Source of the DNA: Pseudomonadota bacterium
Lineage (GTDB): Bacteria; Pseudomonadota; Alphaproteobacteria; Rhizobiales; Xanthobacteraceae
Assembly (NCBI GenBank): GCA_023386885.1
Contig: JAEWIX010000064.1
Location: 124,001 to 188,000 of the forward strand
Reading direction: 5' to 3'
Length of the DNA: 64,000 nt
Shown here: in pieces, positions 19,004 through 27,801 of the stretch
Position numbering within the stretch: position 1 is the first letter of the stretch
Layout of the letters: the number at the start of each line of letters is the position of its first letter
Position numbers and translations under genes: made by a program
Notes under the pieces: model-generated
The model's database searches: none
What the model was told of the DNA's origin: nothing
The model's input: only the letters and a program-made list of their open reading frames with translations

Positions 19004-19004
19004 G
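18988..19004. promoter_or_regulatory. Irr-box-like (ICE) sequence at the end of the desulfurase gene, upstream of sufB
   Basis: GCTTGAACGATTCTAAG resembles the iron-control element TTTAGAAnnnTTCTAAA bound by Irr in Bradyrhizobium-type bacteria. The core GAAnnnTTC and the right TAA match; the left arm is imperfect. It overlaps the stop codon of the desulfurase gene and lies about 134 bases before sufB. It also encodes the last residues of the protein, so chance is a real possibility. Confidence 0.3.
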
Positions 19005-19137
19005 CGACGTGGTTTCATTGGAAATAAGCTGAAAACGCGCTGGTCTTGCGTCCGAAACCCGGGCGATTTCGCGACATCGTCGCCACCAGTGCTTATGTAG
19101 TCCACCGCGGTCCTTGAAACCGTGAGCGGAGGTTAGA

Positions 19138-20637
<1,500 letters not shown>

Positions 20638-20642
20638 TCCTC

Positions 20643-20682
20643 GTCATCCGTCGGTCCTGCGCTGCAGGTCTCGAAGGATGAC
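20643..20682. repeat. Palindromic intergenic repeat, family A, degenerate unit 1 (sufB-sufC gap)
   Basis: The outer ends are GTCATCC and GGATGAC, with TCGAAGGATGAC on the right, shared with the units at 22860 and 22921. The inner part GTCCTGCGCTGCAGG folds on itself. It is transcribed between sufB and sufC. Confidence 0.65.
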
Positions 20683-20695
20683 AGTCAGACGATGG

Positions 20696-20744
20696 ATCAT
20701 CCTTCGAGGCTCGCGGCCAGATGCCGCTCGCACCTCAGGGTGAC
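20696..20744. repeat. Palindromic intergenic repeat, family A, unit 2 (sufB-sufC gap)
   Basis: The left arm ATCATCCTTCGAGGCTCGC and the right arm GCTCGCACCTCAGGGTGAC are imperfectly complementary around an 11-base loop. The arm sequences match the unit at 22921-22962 in inverted order. The unit ends 15 bases before the sufC start codon, so it may affect sufC translation or mRNA stability. Confidence 0.7.
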
Positions 20745-20759
20745 GGAAAAGGAAATACG

Positions 20760-21518
20760 ATGTCAGCGTTGCTTGAAGTCCGGAATTTGCAGGTTCGCGT
20801 CGAGGAGCGGGAAATCCTTCACGGGTTGTCGCTCACGGTGAACAAGGGCGAGGTTCATGCCATCATGGGGCCGAACGGCTCCGGCAAATCGACACTCAGC
20901 CACGTCATCGCCGGCAAGCCGGGCTATGAAGTGACCGGCGGCGAAATCTTGTTCAAGGGCGAAGACCTGCTGGAAATGTCGCCGGACGAGCGCGCCGCCA
21001 AGGGCGTGTTCCTGGCGTTTCAGTATCCGGTCGAAATTCCCGGCGTCGCCACCATGACGTTCCTGCGCACCGCGCTCAACGCGCAGCGCAAGGCGCGCGG
21101 CGAGAGCGAGTATTCGACGCCGGACTTCCTCAAGAAAGTACGTGAGGTTGCAGCCTCGCTGAACATTCCGCAGGAGATGCTGCGGCGTGGCGTCAACGTC
21201 GGCTTCTCCGGCGGTGAGAAGAAGCGCAACGAAGTGTTGCAGATGGCGTTGTTCGAACCGAGCCTGTGCATCCTCGATGAGATGGACTCCGGCCTCGACA
21301 TCGACGCGCTGCGGATCGCGGCCGACGGCGTCAACGCGTTGCGCTCGAGCGAACGCGCGATGGTCGTCATCACCCACTATCAGCGGCTGCTGAACTACAT
21401 CGTGCCGGACTTCGTGCACGTGATGTCCAAGGGCAGGGTCGTGAAAAGCGGCGGCAAGGAACTGGCGCTCGAACTCGAAGAGTCGGGTTACGCGCAGTTC
21501 GAAGATCAGGCGGCCTGA
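20760..21518 (+). CDS. sufC: Fe-S cluster assembly ATPase SufC
   Basis: SufC, 252 residues, is the ABC-type ATPase of SufBCD. The Walker A motif is GPNGSGKST at 37-45. The signature loop is NVGFSGGEKKRNE, the usual SufC form, followed by CILDEMDSGLDID as Walker B and D-loop, and the switch histidine in VITHYQR. I choose ATG at 20760, which has AAGGAA in front; an in-frame start at 20721 would run through the palindromic repeat and add 13 non-conserved residues. sufD begins 11 bases after the stop. Confidence 0.97.
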   Translation: MSALLEVRNLQVRVEEREILHGLSLTVNKGEVHAIMGPNGSGKSTLSHVIAGKPGYEVTGGEILFKGEDLLEMSPDERAAKGVFLAFQYPVEIPGVATMTFLRTALNAQRKARGESEYSTPDFLKKVREVAASLNIPQEMLRRGVNVGFSGGEKKRNEVLQMALFEPSLCILDEMDSGLDIDALRIAADGVNALRSSERAMVVITHYQRLLNYIVPDFVHVMSKGRVVKSGGKELALELEESGYAQFEDQAA

Positions 21519-21529
21519 CGGGATCGATC

Positions 21530-22852
21530 ATGAATCTTGCACTGGTTAAGCCAACGATGGACGGGGCAGCGAGCGACATCTTTGTCGCCGTACGCGACCG
21601 TCTTCCGGGCAAGGGACCTGTCGCCGAGGTGCGCCAGGCCGCTTTCGACGATTTCGCCCAAAAGGGTTTGCCGCATCGCCGGGTCGAGGAGTGGAAATAC
21701 ACCGATCTGCGCGTGTTGATGCGCGAGGTTGCGCCGCTGGCGGCGGCGCCGGATCAAGCCGCGCTCGACCGTGCCAAGACGACGCTGGCATCGCTCGACG
21801 TGAACGGCGCGCACCGGCTGGTGCTGGTGGATAGCGCGTTTGCACCGCAACTATCCGACGCGGCGAGCGAGACGGGCGTGACCGTGCAGACGCTGCGCGC
21901 GATGCTGGAGAATGCCGACATCGCCGCGCGCGCCGATCTGCTGCGCACCAGCGTTGCCTCAGATGCGATGATCTCGCTGAATACCGCGATGGCAACCGAC
22001 GGTGTCGTGATCGACGTCGCGGAGAATGCCGCACCCAGCAAGCCGATCCACATCGTTCACGTCTCCACGCAATCGAAAACCGCCGCGTTCACGCGCTCGC
22101 TGGTGAAGATCGCGAACGGCGCGCACGTTACGCTGATCGAGAGCTTTGTCGCCGCCGACGGCGTAGCCACTTATCAGGCGCACGATTCCGTGATGCTGTG
22201 GGCAGGCGATGGTGCTGACGTTCAGCACATTCGCCTGGTCGAGGACGCGCGCGATGCGGCCAATATCGCGACCGCCATCGTCACGCTCGGAGAGCGGACG
22301 CAGTATCGTGCGTTCAATCTCACCAGCGGCGGCGCGGTCTGTCGCTATCAGGCTTTCCTTCGCTTCGGCGGCCAGAACGCGCATGCGGATGTTAACGGCG
22401 TCAGCCTGCTGAACGGCCGGCAACACGCCGACAACACGCTGGTGCTCGACCACGCGGTCCCACATTGCACCAGCAACGAAGTATTCCGCGCGGTGGTCGA
22501 CGACCAAGCGCACTCGGTATTCCAGGGCCGCATCAACGTGCATCCCGACGCGCAGAAGACCGACGCACGGATGATGACGCGCGCGCTGCTGCTGTCCGAC
22601 GAGGCCGAGGCCGACAACAAGCCGGAGCTGGAAATTTTTGCCGACGACGTTCAATGCGGCCACGGCGCCACCACCGGCGCGCTCGACGACAGCCTGTTGT
22701 TCTATCTTCGCGCGCGCGGCCTGCCGGAAAAGCAAGCGCAGGCGCTGTTGATCCAGGCATTCGTCGGCGAGGCGATGGAATCCATTGCCGATGAATCTCT
22801 GCGCGACGTCGCCATCGCCACGGCCGAACGCTGGCTTGCGGCGCGAGGTTGA
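21530..22852 (+). CDS. sufD: Fe-S cluster assembly protein SufD
   Basis: SufD, 440 residues, pairs with SufB to form the beta-helical core of SufBCD and helps iron delivery to the nascent cluster. Typical stretches are the early GLPHRRVEEWKYTDLR near 45-60 and the C-terminal DDVQCGHGATTGALD with the conserved Cys and His, followed by LFYLRARGLP. It sits 11 bases after sufC and is followed by a 124-base gap with two palindromic repeats before sufS. Confidence 0.95.
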   Translation: MNLALVKPTMDGAASDIFVAVRDRLPGKGPVAEVRQAAFDDFAQKGLPHRRVEEWKYTDLRVLMREVAPLAAAPDQAALDRAKTTLASLDVNGAHRLVLVDSAFAPQLSDAASETGVTVQTLRAMLENADIAARADLLRTSVASDAMISLNTAMATDGVVIDVAENAAPSKPIHIVHVSTQSKTAAFTRSLVKIANGAHVTLIESFVAADGVATYQAHDSVMLWAGDGADVQHIRLVEDARDAANIATAIVTLGERTQYRAFNLTSGGAVCRYQAFLRFGGQNAHADVNGVSLLNGRQHADNTLVLDHAVPHCTSNEVFRAVVDDQAHSVFQGRINVHPDAQKTDARMMTRALLLSDEAEADNKPELEIFADDVQCGHGATTGALDDSLLFYLRARGLPEKQAQALLIQAFVGEAMESIADESLRDVAIATAERWLAARG

Positions 22853-22859
22853 GACATCG

Positions 22860-22902
22860 CATCCTTCGAGACCCGGCCTTTGGCCGGGCACCTCAGGATG
22901 AC
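22860..22902. repeat. Palindromic intergenic repeat, family A, unit 3 (sufD-sufS gap)
   Basis: CATCCTTCGAG at the left and CTCAGGATGAC at the right enclose a strong central hairpin, CCCGGCC-TTT-GGCCGGG. It starts 7 bases after the sufD stop. The ends match the unit at 22921, but the core differs. Confidence 0.75.
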
Positions 22903-22920
22903 GGCGAACGAGTTGATTGC

Positions 22921-22962
22921 GTCATCCTGAGGTGCGAGCGAAAGCGAGCCTCGAAGGATGAC
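22921..22962. repeat. Palindromic intergenic repeat, family A, unit 4 (sufD-sufS gap)
   Basis: GTCATCCTGAGGTGCGAGC and GCGAGCCTCGAAGGATGAC form a 42-base near-perfect hairpin with a GAAA tetraloop. It ends 14 bases before sufS. This form, TCATCCTGAGGTGCGAGC and its partner, is one I recognise as scattered through Bradyrhizobiaceae genomes. Confidence 0.8.
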
Positions 22963-22976
22963 AGGAAGAGAAGCAA

Positions 22977-24221
22977 ATGACGCATCCTGCCGTCGCAAAC
23001 GGAGCCTATGACGTGGAGCGCGTGCGGGAGGATTTCCCGGCGCTGGCGATGCAGGTCTACGGCAAGCCGCTGGTCTATCTCGACAACGCCGCGTCGGCGC
23101 AGAAGCCGAACGTGGTGCTTGACCGCATGACGCAAGCCTACCGCTCCGAATACGCCAACGTGCATCGCGGCCTGCACTACCTCGCCAACGCCGCGACCGA
23201 AGCCTATGAGGGCGGCCGGGCGAAAGCGGCGGCTTTTCTCAACGCGCGGCGCAACGAGGAAATCATCTTCACGCGCAACGCGACCGAAGCGCTCAATCTG
23301 GTGGCATCGTCGTGGGGTGAGCCGAACATCAAGGCCGGCGACGAGATCGTGCTCTCGATCATGGAGCATCACTCCAACATCGTGCCGTGGCATTTTCTGC
23401 GCGAGCGCCATGGCGCGGTGATCAAATGGGCGCCGGTCGACGACGAGGGCAACTTCCTGATCGACGAATTCGAGAAGCTGCTGACGCCGAAGACCAAGAT
23501 TGTCGCCATCACCCAGATGTCGAATGCGCTCGGCACCATCGTGCCGGTCAAGGAGGTGACGCGCATCGCGCACGCGCATGGCGTTCCCGTGCTGGTGGAC
23601 GGCAGTCAGGGCGCGGTGCATCTCGACATCGACGTGCAGGACATCGACTGCGATTTCTATGTCTTCACCGGCCACAAGGTTTACGGACCGACCGGCATCG
23701 GTGTGCTCTACGCCAAGTACGATCACCTCGTCGCCATGCGCCCCTATAACGGCGGCGGGGAAATGATCCGCGACGTCGGACGCGATTTCGTCACCTACGG
23801 CGATCCGCCGCACAAGTTCGAGGCCGGCACGCCCGCGATCGTCGAAGCCATCGGCTTGGGTACCGCCATCGATTACGTCAACTCGATCGGCAAGGCGCGC
23901 ATCGCGGCGCACGAGCACGATCTCCTGACCTATGCACAGGATCGCCTGCGCGAAATCAATTCGCTGCGGATCATCGGCACCGCCAAGAACAAGGGACCGG
24001 TGATCTCGTTCGAACTCAAGGGCGCGCATCCCCATGACGTCGCCACCGTGATCGACCGGGCAGGGGTCGCGGTGCGGGCCGGCACCCATTGCGTGATGCC
24101 GCTTTTGGAACGGTTCAACGTCACGGCCACGTGCCGGGCGTCATTTGGCCTGTATAATACGCGCGCCGAAGTCGACCATCTGGCGGAGGCGCTGCTCAAG
24201 GCGCGGGATTTGTTCTCATGA
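22977..24221 (+). CDS. sufS: Cysteine desulfurase SufS (class II)
   Basis: SufS, 414 residues, supplies sulfur to SufBCD. The early stretch PLVYLDNAASAQKP is typical of class II. The PLP lysine is K234 in TGHKVYGPTG, and the active cysteine is C372 in RAGTHCVMPL, followed by CRASFGLYNT. The usual partner SufE or SufU is not in the window. It is the second desulfurase of this operon. Its stop overlaps the sufT start by 4 bases (ATGA), indicating translational coupling. Confidence 0.96.
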   Translation: MTHPAVANGAYDVERVREDFPALAMQVYGKPLVYLDNAASAQKPNVVLDRMTQAYRSEYANVHRGLHYLANAATEAYEGGRAKAAAFLNARRNEEIIFTRNATEALNLVASSWGEPNIKAGDEIVLSIMEHHSNIVPWHFLRERHGAVIKWAPVDDEGNFLIDEFEKLLTPKTKIVAITQMSNALGTIVPVKEVTRIAHAHGVPVLVDGSQGAVHLDIDVQDIDCDFYVFTGHKVYGPTGIGVLYAKYDHLVAMRPYNGGGEMIRDVGRDFVTYGDPPHKFEAGTPAIVEAIGLGTAIDYVNSIGKARIAAHEHDLLTYAQDRLREINSLRIIGTAKNKGPVISFELKGAHPHDVATVIDRAGVAVRAGTHCVMPLLERFNVTATCRASFGLYNTRAEVDHLAEALLKARDLFS

Positions 24222-24595
24222 CGGATACTGCTGACACGAAGACCGCTGCTGCCAACGTGCAGACCATATCGGCGCTGCCGGCGGAAGAAACCGAACGGCT
24301 CGGCGTTGAGATCGTTGCCGCGCTGAAAACCGTGTTCGACCCTGAAATTCCAGCGGACATCTATGAACTCGGGCTGATCTACAAGGTCGATATCAAAGAC
24401 GATCGTTCCGTCGATATCGAGATGACACTGACTACGCCGAACTGTCCGGCCGCCGCCGAACTGCCGACCATGGTGGAGAACGCCGTTGCCAGCGTCGCCG
24501 GCATCGGCATCGTCAACGTCAGCATCGTCTGGGAGCCGGCCTGGACCCCCGAACGCATGAGCGACGAAGCGCGCCTTGTCCTGAATATGTGGTAA
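24218..24595 (+). CDS. sufT: SufT / MIP18-family (DUF59) Fe-S maturation protein
   Basis: A 125-residue protein with the DUF59/MIP18 core: FDPEIPADIYELGLIY at about 47-62, then TTPNCPAAAELP with the conserved cysteine, and VWEPAWTPERMSDEAR near the end. Such proteins assist Fe-S maturation under high demand. It overlaps sufS by 4 bases, and it is the last suf gene here; the A-type carrier that often follows is instead found at 45.2 kb. Confidence 0.93.
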   Translation: MTDTADTKTAAANVQTISALPAEETERLGVEIVAALKTVFDPEIPADIYELGLIYKVDIKDDRSVDIEMTLTTPNCPAAAELPTMVENAVASVAGIGIVNVSIVWEPAWTPERMSDEARLVLNMW

Positions 24596-24607
24596 GGCGG
24601 CTTCGCG

Positions 24608-25021
24608 ATGCCGAAGCTCGCCGGCGTCATCGAAACCGCGCTCTACGTCGACGATCTCACGCGTGCGATCACATTCTATCGCGACATTCTTGGCGTTGCC
24701 GCGCTGAATCAGGACGCGCGGTTCGCGGCATTCGATGTCGGCGGCCACAGCGTCCTACTGCTGTTCAAGCGTGGCGCAACGCTGGAAACCGTGCATCTGC
24801 CGGGCGGCACCATCCCACCGCATGACGGGCATGGACCGTTACACATCGCGTTCGCGGTGACGACGAATGAGTTGCCGGCGTGGGAAAGGCGTCTGGTAGA
24901 GCAGGGCGTTGTCATCGAGGCCCGCACCGCGTGGCCGCGCGGCGGCCACAGCATCTATTTCCGCGATCCCGACAACCACCTGCTGGAGCTGGTGACGCCC
25001 GGCGTCTGGGCGATCTACTAG
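24608..25021 (+). CDS. VOC superfamily (glyoxalase/bleomycin-resistance type) protein
   Basis: A 137-residue single-domain vicinal-oxygen-chelate protein with two beta-alpha-beta-beta-beta units. Candidate metal ligands are H79 in the first half (HIAFAV region) and E124 in LLELVTPG, with the usual RDPDNHLLEL end. Relatives include ring-cleavage dioxygenases, fosfomycin-type and glyoxalase proteins; substrate unknown. It starts 12 bases after sufT, so it may ride on the suf transcript, and its stop interleaves with that of the convergent CoA-transferase gene (4 bases). Confidence 0.85.
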   Translation: MPKLAGVIETALYVDDLTRAITFYRDILGVAALNQDARFAAFDVGGHSVLLLFKRGATLETVHLPGGTIPPHDGHGPLHIAFAVTTNELPAWERRLVEQGVVIEARTAWPRGGHSIYFRDPDNHLLELVTPGVWAIY

Positions 25022-26226
25022 ATCGCACTTCGATCGATCACCGCGCCGGCGTTGCACAGCGCGTTGATGTCCGCCTCAGGGTAGCCGTTGTCGCGCAACA
25101 CTTGCCGGCTGTGCTGGCCGAGATCGGGCGAGGGTGTCAGGTCATCTTCCGCGAACCCGTTCGCGCCTGGCGTTCGCGCGGCATAGATCGCTCCGACACC
25201 GGGTGTCTCGACGCGAACCGCGCTGCGAATTGCAGTTACGTGCGGCTCGGCCAGCCACTCACCGGGATCGAGAATGCGCTCGGCGATGATATCGGCGGCG
25301 TGCAGGGCGGTCAGCCATTCGCGCGTCGTCTTTGTCAGCAACGTCGCACGAACCTCGGCAATCAAGGAATCCGCCGCATCCGCTCGCTTGGCAAAATCCG
25401 CAAACCTCGGATCCATGGCAAGGTCGTCGCGACCGAGTGCGGTGCACAGCCGCCGATACTGCGGCTCGTTCACCAGCGTCACCATCAGCCAGCCGTCCTT
25501 GGTGCGATACGATCCCGCCGGCACGTTGAGTGCACGCGGCGCGCCGCCTTCCAATACATGCTCCGCGAATTTGTGACCGAGCAAGGCAGCGGTCGATTGC
25601 GTCAGGCTGATATCGATCCGGCGCCCGGTGCCAATGCTGGCACGTGCGAACAGCGCCGCGCCGACCGCCTGAAATGCGTAGGCGCCGGTCGCGACATCGG
25701 AGATCGGCGTGCCGACGCGGTGAGGGATTCCATCGTCACCGCGATTGATGGACACAAGACCCGCGAAAGCCTGCGCGACGGAATCGGAGCAGGGCCGGTC
25801 CGAGGAGGGACCCGCCTGCCCGAATCCGCTCACCGACAGATAGATGAGCCGTGGATTGTCGCGGCTCAATTCCTCGTAGCCGAGCCCGAGCCGCGCCGCG
25901 ACGCCCGGCCGAAAGCCCTCGATGAAAATATCGCTGTCCGCGGCCAGCCGTTGCGCCACGGCGCGCCCGTCAGCGGATTTGAGGTCGAGGCACAGGCTAC
26001 GCTTGCCGCGATTGAACACCGCTGAGATCGCGGTGTGGCGGCCGTAAGCCGTGCCCAGCCGTCGCGACCAGTCACCTTCGGGCGGCTCGAGTTTGATCAC
26101 CTCGGCCCCGTGAGCTGCCAGCAACAGGCCGCAATAGGGTGAGGCAATGCCCTGGCCACAATCGAGTACGCGGATGCCGCGATACGGCGCTTCGTGGGTC
26201 GGGCCCAATCGATCGTGGTCGGCCAT
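25018..26226 (-). CDS. CaiB/BaiF family (class III) CoA-transferase
   Basis: A 402-residue class III CoA-transferase, moving CoA between carboxylic acids. The N-terminal GIRVLDCGQGIASPYCGLLL carries the family signature, then EVIKLEPPEGDWSR and the nucleotide-like loop FNRGKRSL. The catalytic Asp is likely D148 in CSDSVAQAF, and GTPISDVATGAYA is the conserved second region. The ATG at 26226 has GGAG 8 bases before it; the longer open frame to 26358 has no support. The gene diverges from the TRAP binding-protein gene across 529 bases with palindromes and may act in the same pathway. Confidence 0.9.
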   Translation of the reverse strand: MADHDRLGPTHEAPYRGIRVLDCGQGIASPYCGLLLAAHGAEVIKLEPPEGDWSRRLGTAYGRHTAISAVFNRGKRSLCLDLKSADGRAVAQRLAADSDIFIEGFRPGVAARLGLGYEELSRDNPRLIYLSVSGFGQAGPSSDRPCSDSVAQAFAGLVSINRGDDGIPHRVGTPISDVATGAYAFQAVGAALFARASIGTGRRIDISLTQSTAALLGHKFAEHVLEGGAPRALNVPAGSYRTKDGWLMVTLVNEPQYRRLCTALGRDDLAMDPRFADFAKRADAADSLIAEVRATLLTKTTREWLTALHAADIIAERILDPGEWLAEPHVTAIRSAVRVETPGVGAIYAARTPGANGFAEDDLTPSPDLGQHSRQVLRDNGYPEADINALCNAGAVIDRSAI

Positions 26227-26460
26227 TGTTGTTCTCCGATCTTGGGCGCCGCCAACGATGACGTCGATTGCTGTGCGCCATTTTTGAATCCCCAACTGCA
26301 ATCCATCATTGTCCGTGCGATCTGGCAACGCCAGCACCGACAGGCCGGAACAACTCAATGCCGTCCATCAAATGCACCGACGGGGATAGAAGGACGCGCG
26401 AAGCGAAGCGCATAGGAGGTCGTCTCGACGGTTATGCGGCTGCACCTGACGTCGAATGCC

Positions 26461-26480
26461 TACGGATGGCCATATCCGTA
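26461..26480. promoter_or_regulatory. Candidate operator 1 (TACGGAT-N6-ATCCGTA)
   Basis: TACGGAT (26461-26467) and ATCCGTA (26474-26480) are perfect 7-base inverted arms around GGCCAT. The size and spacing fit a dimeric HTH regulator site in the divergent promoter region of the CoA-transferase and TRAP genes. Confidence 0.4.
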
Positions 26481-26490
26481 ATTCGCATAA

Positions 26491-26514
26491 GGTATATTAT
26501 GGAATATAAATACC
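26491..26514. promoter_or_regulatory. Candidate operator 2 (AT-rich palindrome)
   Basis: TATATT (26493-26498) and AATATA (26503-26508) are perfect arms around ATGG, nested within an outer imperfect GGTAT/ATACC pair reaching 26514. It lies 10 bases after candidate operator 1. It could be a GntR-type operator or overlap a -10 element (TATATT or TATAAA). Confidence 0.4.
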
Positions 26515-26755
26515 ACATCAATTTCAGCGAACTAGACTTGTTTTCTCATCTTTCCCTCTGCAGCCACCGAAGGCGCCGGCTCGACGTGACGCATAGTCCG
26601 ATGCGGCTGCAACGGCGCTATCCAACGATCGTCGATCTAAAAACGCTTGACCGGGCCATCGTAGGATGCTGACCAGTAGCGCGGTCCGGGTGACCGGCGC
26701 TCAGCGTTGTTTCGCAACAATTGGTATTGCAAGAAAAAGATCAGGGAGACGATCG

Positions 26756-27775
26756 ATGCGTTTTTCACGTCGGACTTTGTTGAAGGCTTCCGCCGCCGCC
26801 GGTGTCATGGGCAGCCTCGGCGCGCCTCTGGTGGCGCGCGCTCAACAAGCCGAATTCACCTATAAGTACGCAAACAACCTGCCGGACTCCCATCCACTGA
26901 ACGTGCGCGCCAAGGAGATGTCGGCGGCGATCAAGACCCAGACCAACGGCCGCTTCGATCTGCAAATCTTCCCGAACAACCAACTCGGGTCCGATACCGA
27001 CATGCTCAGCCAGATTCGATCCGGCGGCGTCGAGTTTTTCACACTGTCGGGCCTGATCCTGTCCACACTGGTGCCGGCTGCTTCGATCAATGGCATCGGC
27101 TTCGCGTTCCCGGACTACGCCACGGTCTGGAAGGCCATGGACGGCTATCTCGGCGCCTATGTGCGCGGCCAGATCAATAAAGCCAACCTGATCGTGATGG
27201 ACAAGATCTGGGACAACGGCTTCCGCCAGACCACGTCGTCGACCAAGCCGATCAACGGTCCGGATGACTTCAAGGGCTTCAAGATCCGCGTGCCGGTGTC
27301 GCCGCTGTGGACCTCGATGTTCAAGGCATTCGACGCCTCGCCGGCCTCGATCAATTTCAGCGAAGTGTATTCGGCGCTGCAAACCAAGATCGTCGAAGGG
27401 CAGGAGAACCCCCTCGCCCTGATCTCGACCGCAAAGCTGTACGAAGTGCAGAAATATTGCTCGCTCACCAATCACATGTGGGACGGCTTCTGGTTCCTGG
27501 CCAACCGCCGGGCTTGGGAGAAGCTTCCAGCCGACGTGCGCGACATCGTCGCCAAGAATATCAACGCTGCGGCCGTGAAGGAACGCGCCGACACCGAGAA
27601 GCTCAACGCCACGGTGATGGAAGAACTGAAGGGCAAGGGCCTGATCTTCAACCAGCCCCAGGTGGCTCCGTTCCGTCAGAAACTGCGCGACGCCAAGTTC
27701 TACGCCGAGTGGAAGGGCAAGTATGGCGAGCAGGCGTGGGAGCTGCTGGAGAAGTCGGTCGGCAAGCTCGCTTAA
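26756..27775 (+). CDS. TRAP transporter substrate-binding protein (DctP family) with Tat signal
   Basis: A 339-residue periplasmic binding protein for C4-dicarboxylates or other organic acids. It starts with a twin-arginine leader, SRRTLLKASAAAG, and a cleavage site after VARAQ. TRAP-type marks are NLPDSHPLNVRAKEM, the region FKIRVP near 180 that carries the carboxylate-binding arginine, and WDGFWFLANRRAWEKLP near 242. The ATG at 26756 has AGGGAG in front; an in-frame start at 26666 would bury the Tat motif. The permease gene follows after 26 bases. The Tat leader is unusual, since most DctP proteins use Sec. Confidence 0.92.
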   Translation: MRFSRRTLLKASAAAGVMGSLGAPLVARAQQAEFTYKYANNLPDSHPLNVRAKEMSAAIKTQTNGRFDLQIFPNNQLGSDTDMLSQIRSGGVEFFTLSGLILSTLVPAASINGIGFAFPDYATVWKAMDGYLGAYVRGQINKANLIVMDKIWDNGFRQTTSSTKPINGPDDFKGFKIRVPVSPLWTSMFKAFDASPASINFSEVYSALQTKIVEGQENPLALISTAKLYEVQKYCSLTNHMWDGFWFLANRRAWEKLPADVRDIVAKNINAAAVKERADTEKLNATVMEELKGKGLIFNQPQVAPFRQKLRDAKFYAEWKGKYGEQAWELLEKSVGKLA

Positions 27776-27801
27776 GCCGCTGCGCGTAACGGATCGCGAC
27801 G

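Larger units (their letters stand above)
26227..26755. other. Intergenic control region between CoA-transferase and TRAP genes
   Basis: A 529-base gap between divergent genes. An open frame on the plus strand from 26268 to 26672 has no recognisable domain, no ribosome site and crosses both palindromes, so I do not call it. The middle, about 26460-26540, is much richer in A and T than its surroundings and holds two inverted repeats, listed separately. No regulator gene lies nearby. Confidence 0.6.

Noticed and set aside
20640..22975. CRISPR array from repeated palindromic units
   Set aside because: Only four units in two separate gaps, with irregular spacing, different cores and coding genes between; no cas genes.
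26268..26672. A possible 134-residue gene in the gap before the TRAP genes
   Set aside because: No ribosome site, no recognisable domain, and it crosses two palindromes in an AT-rich control region.
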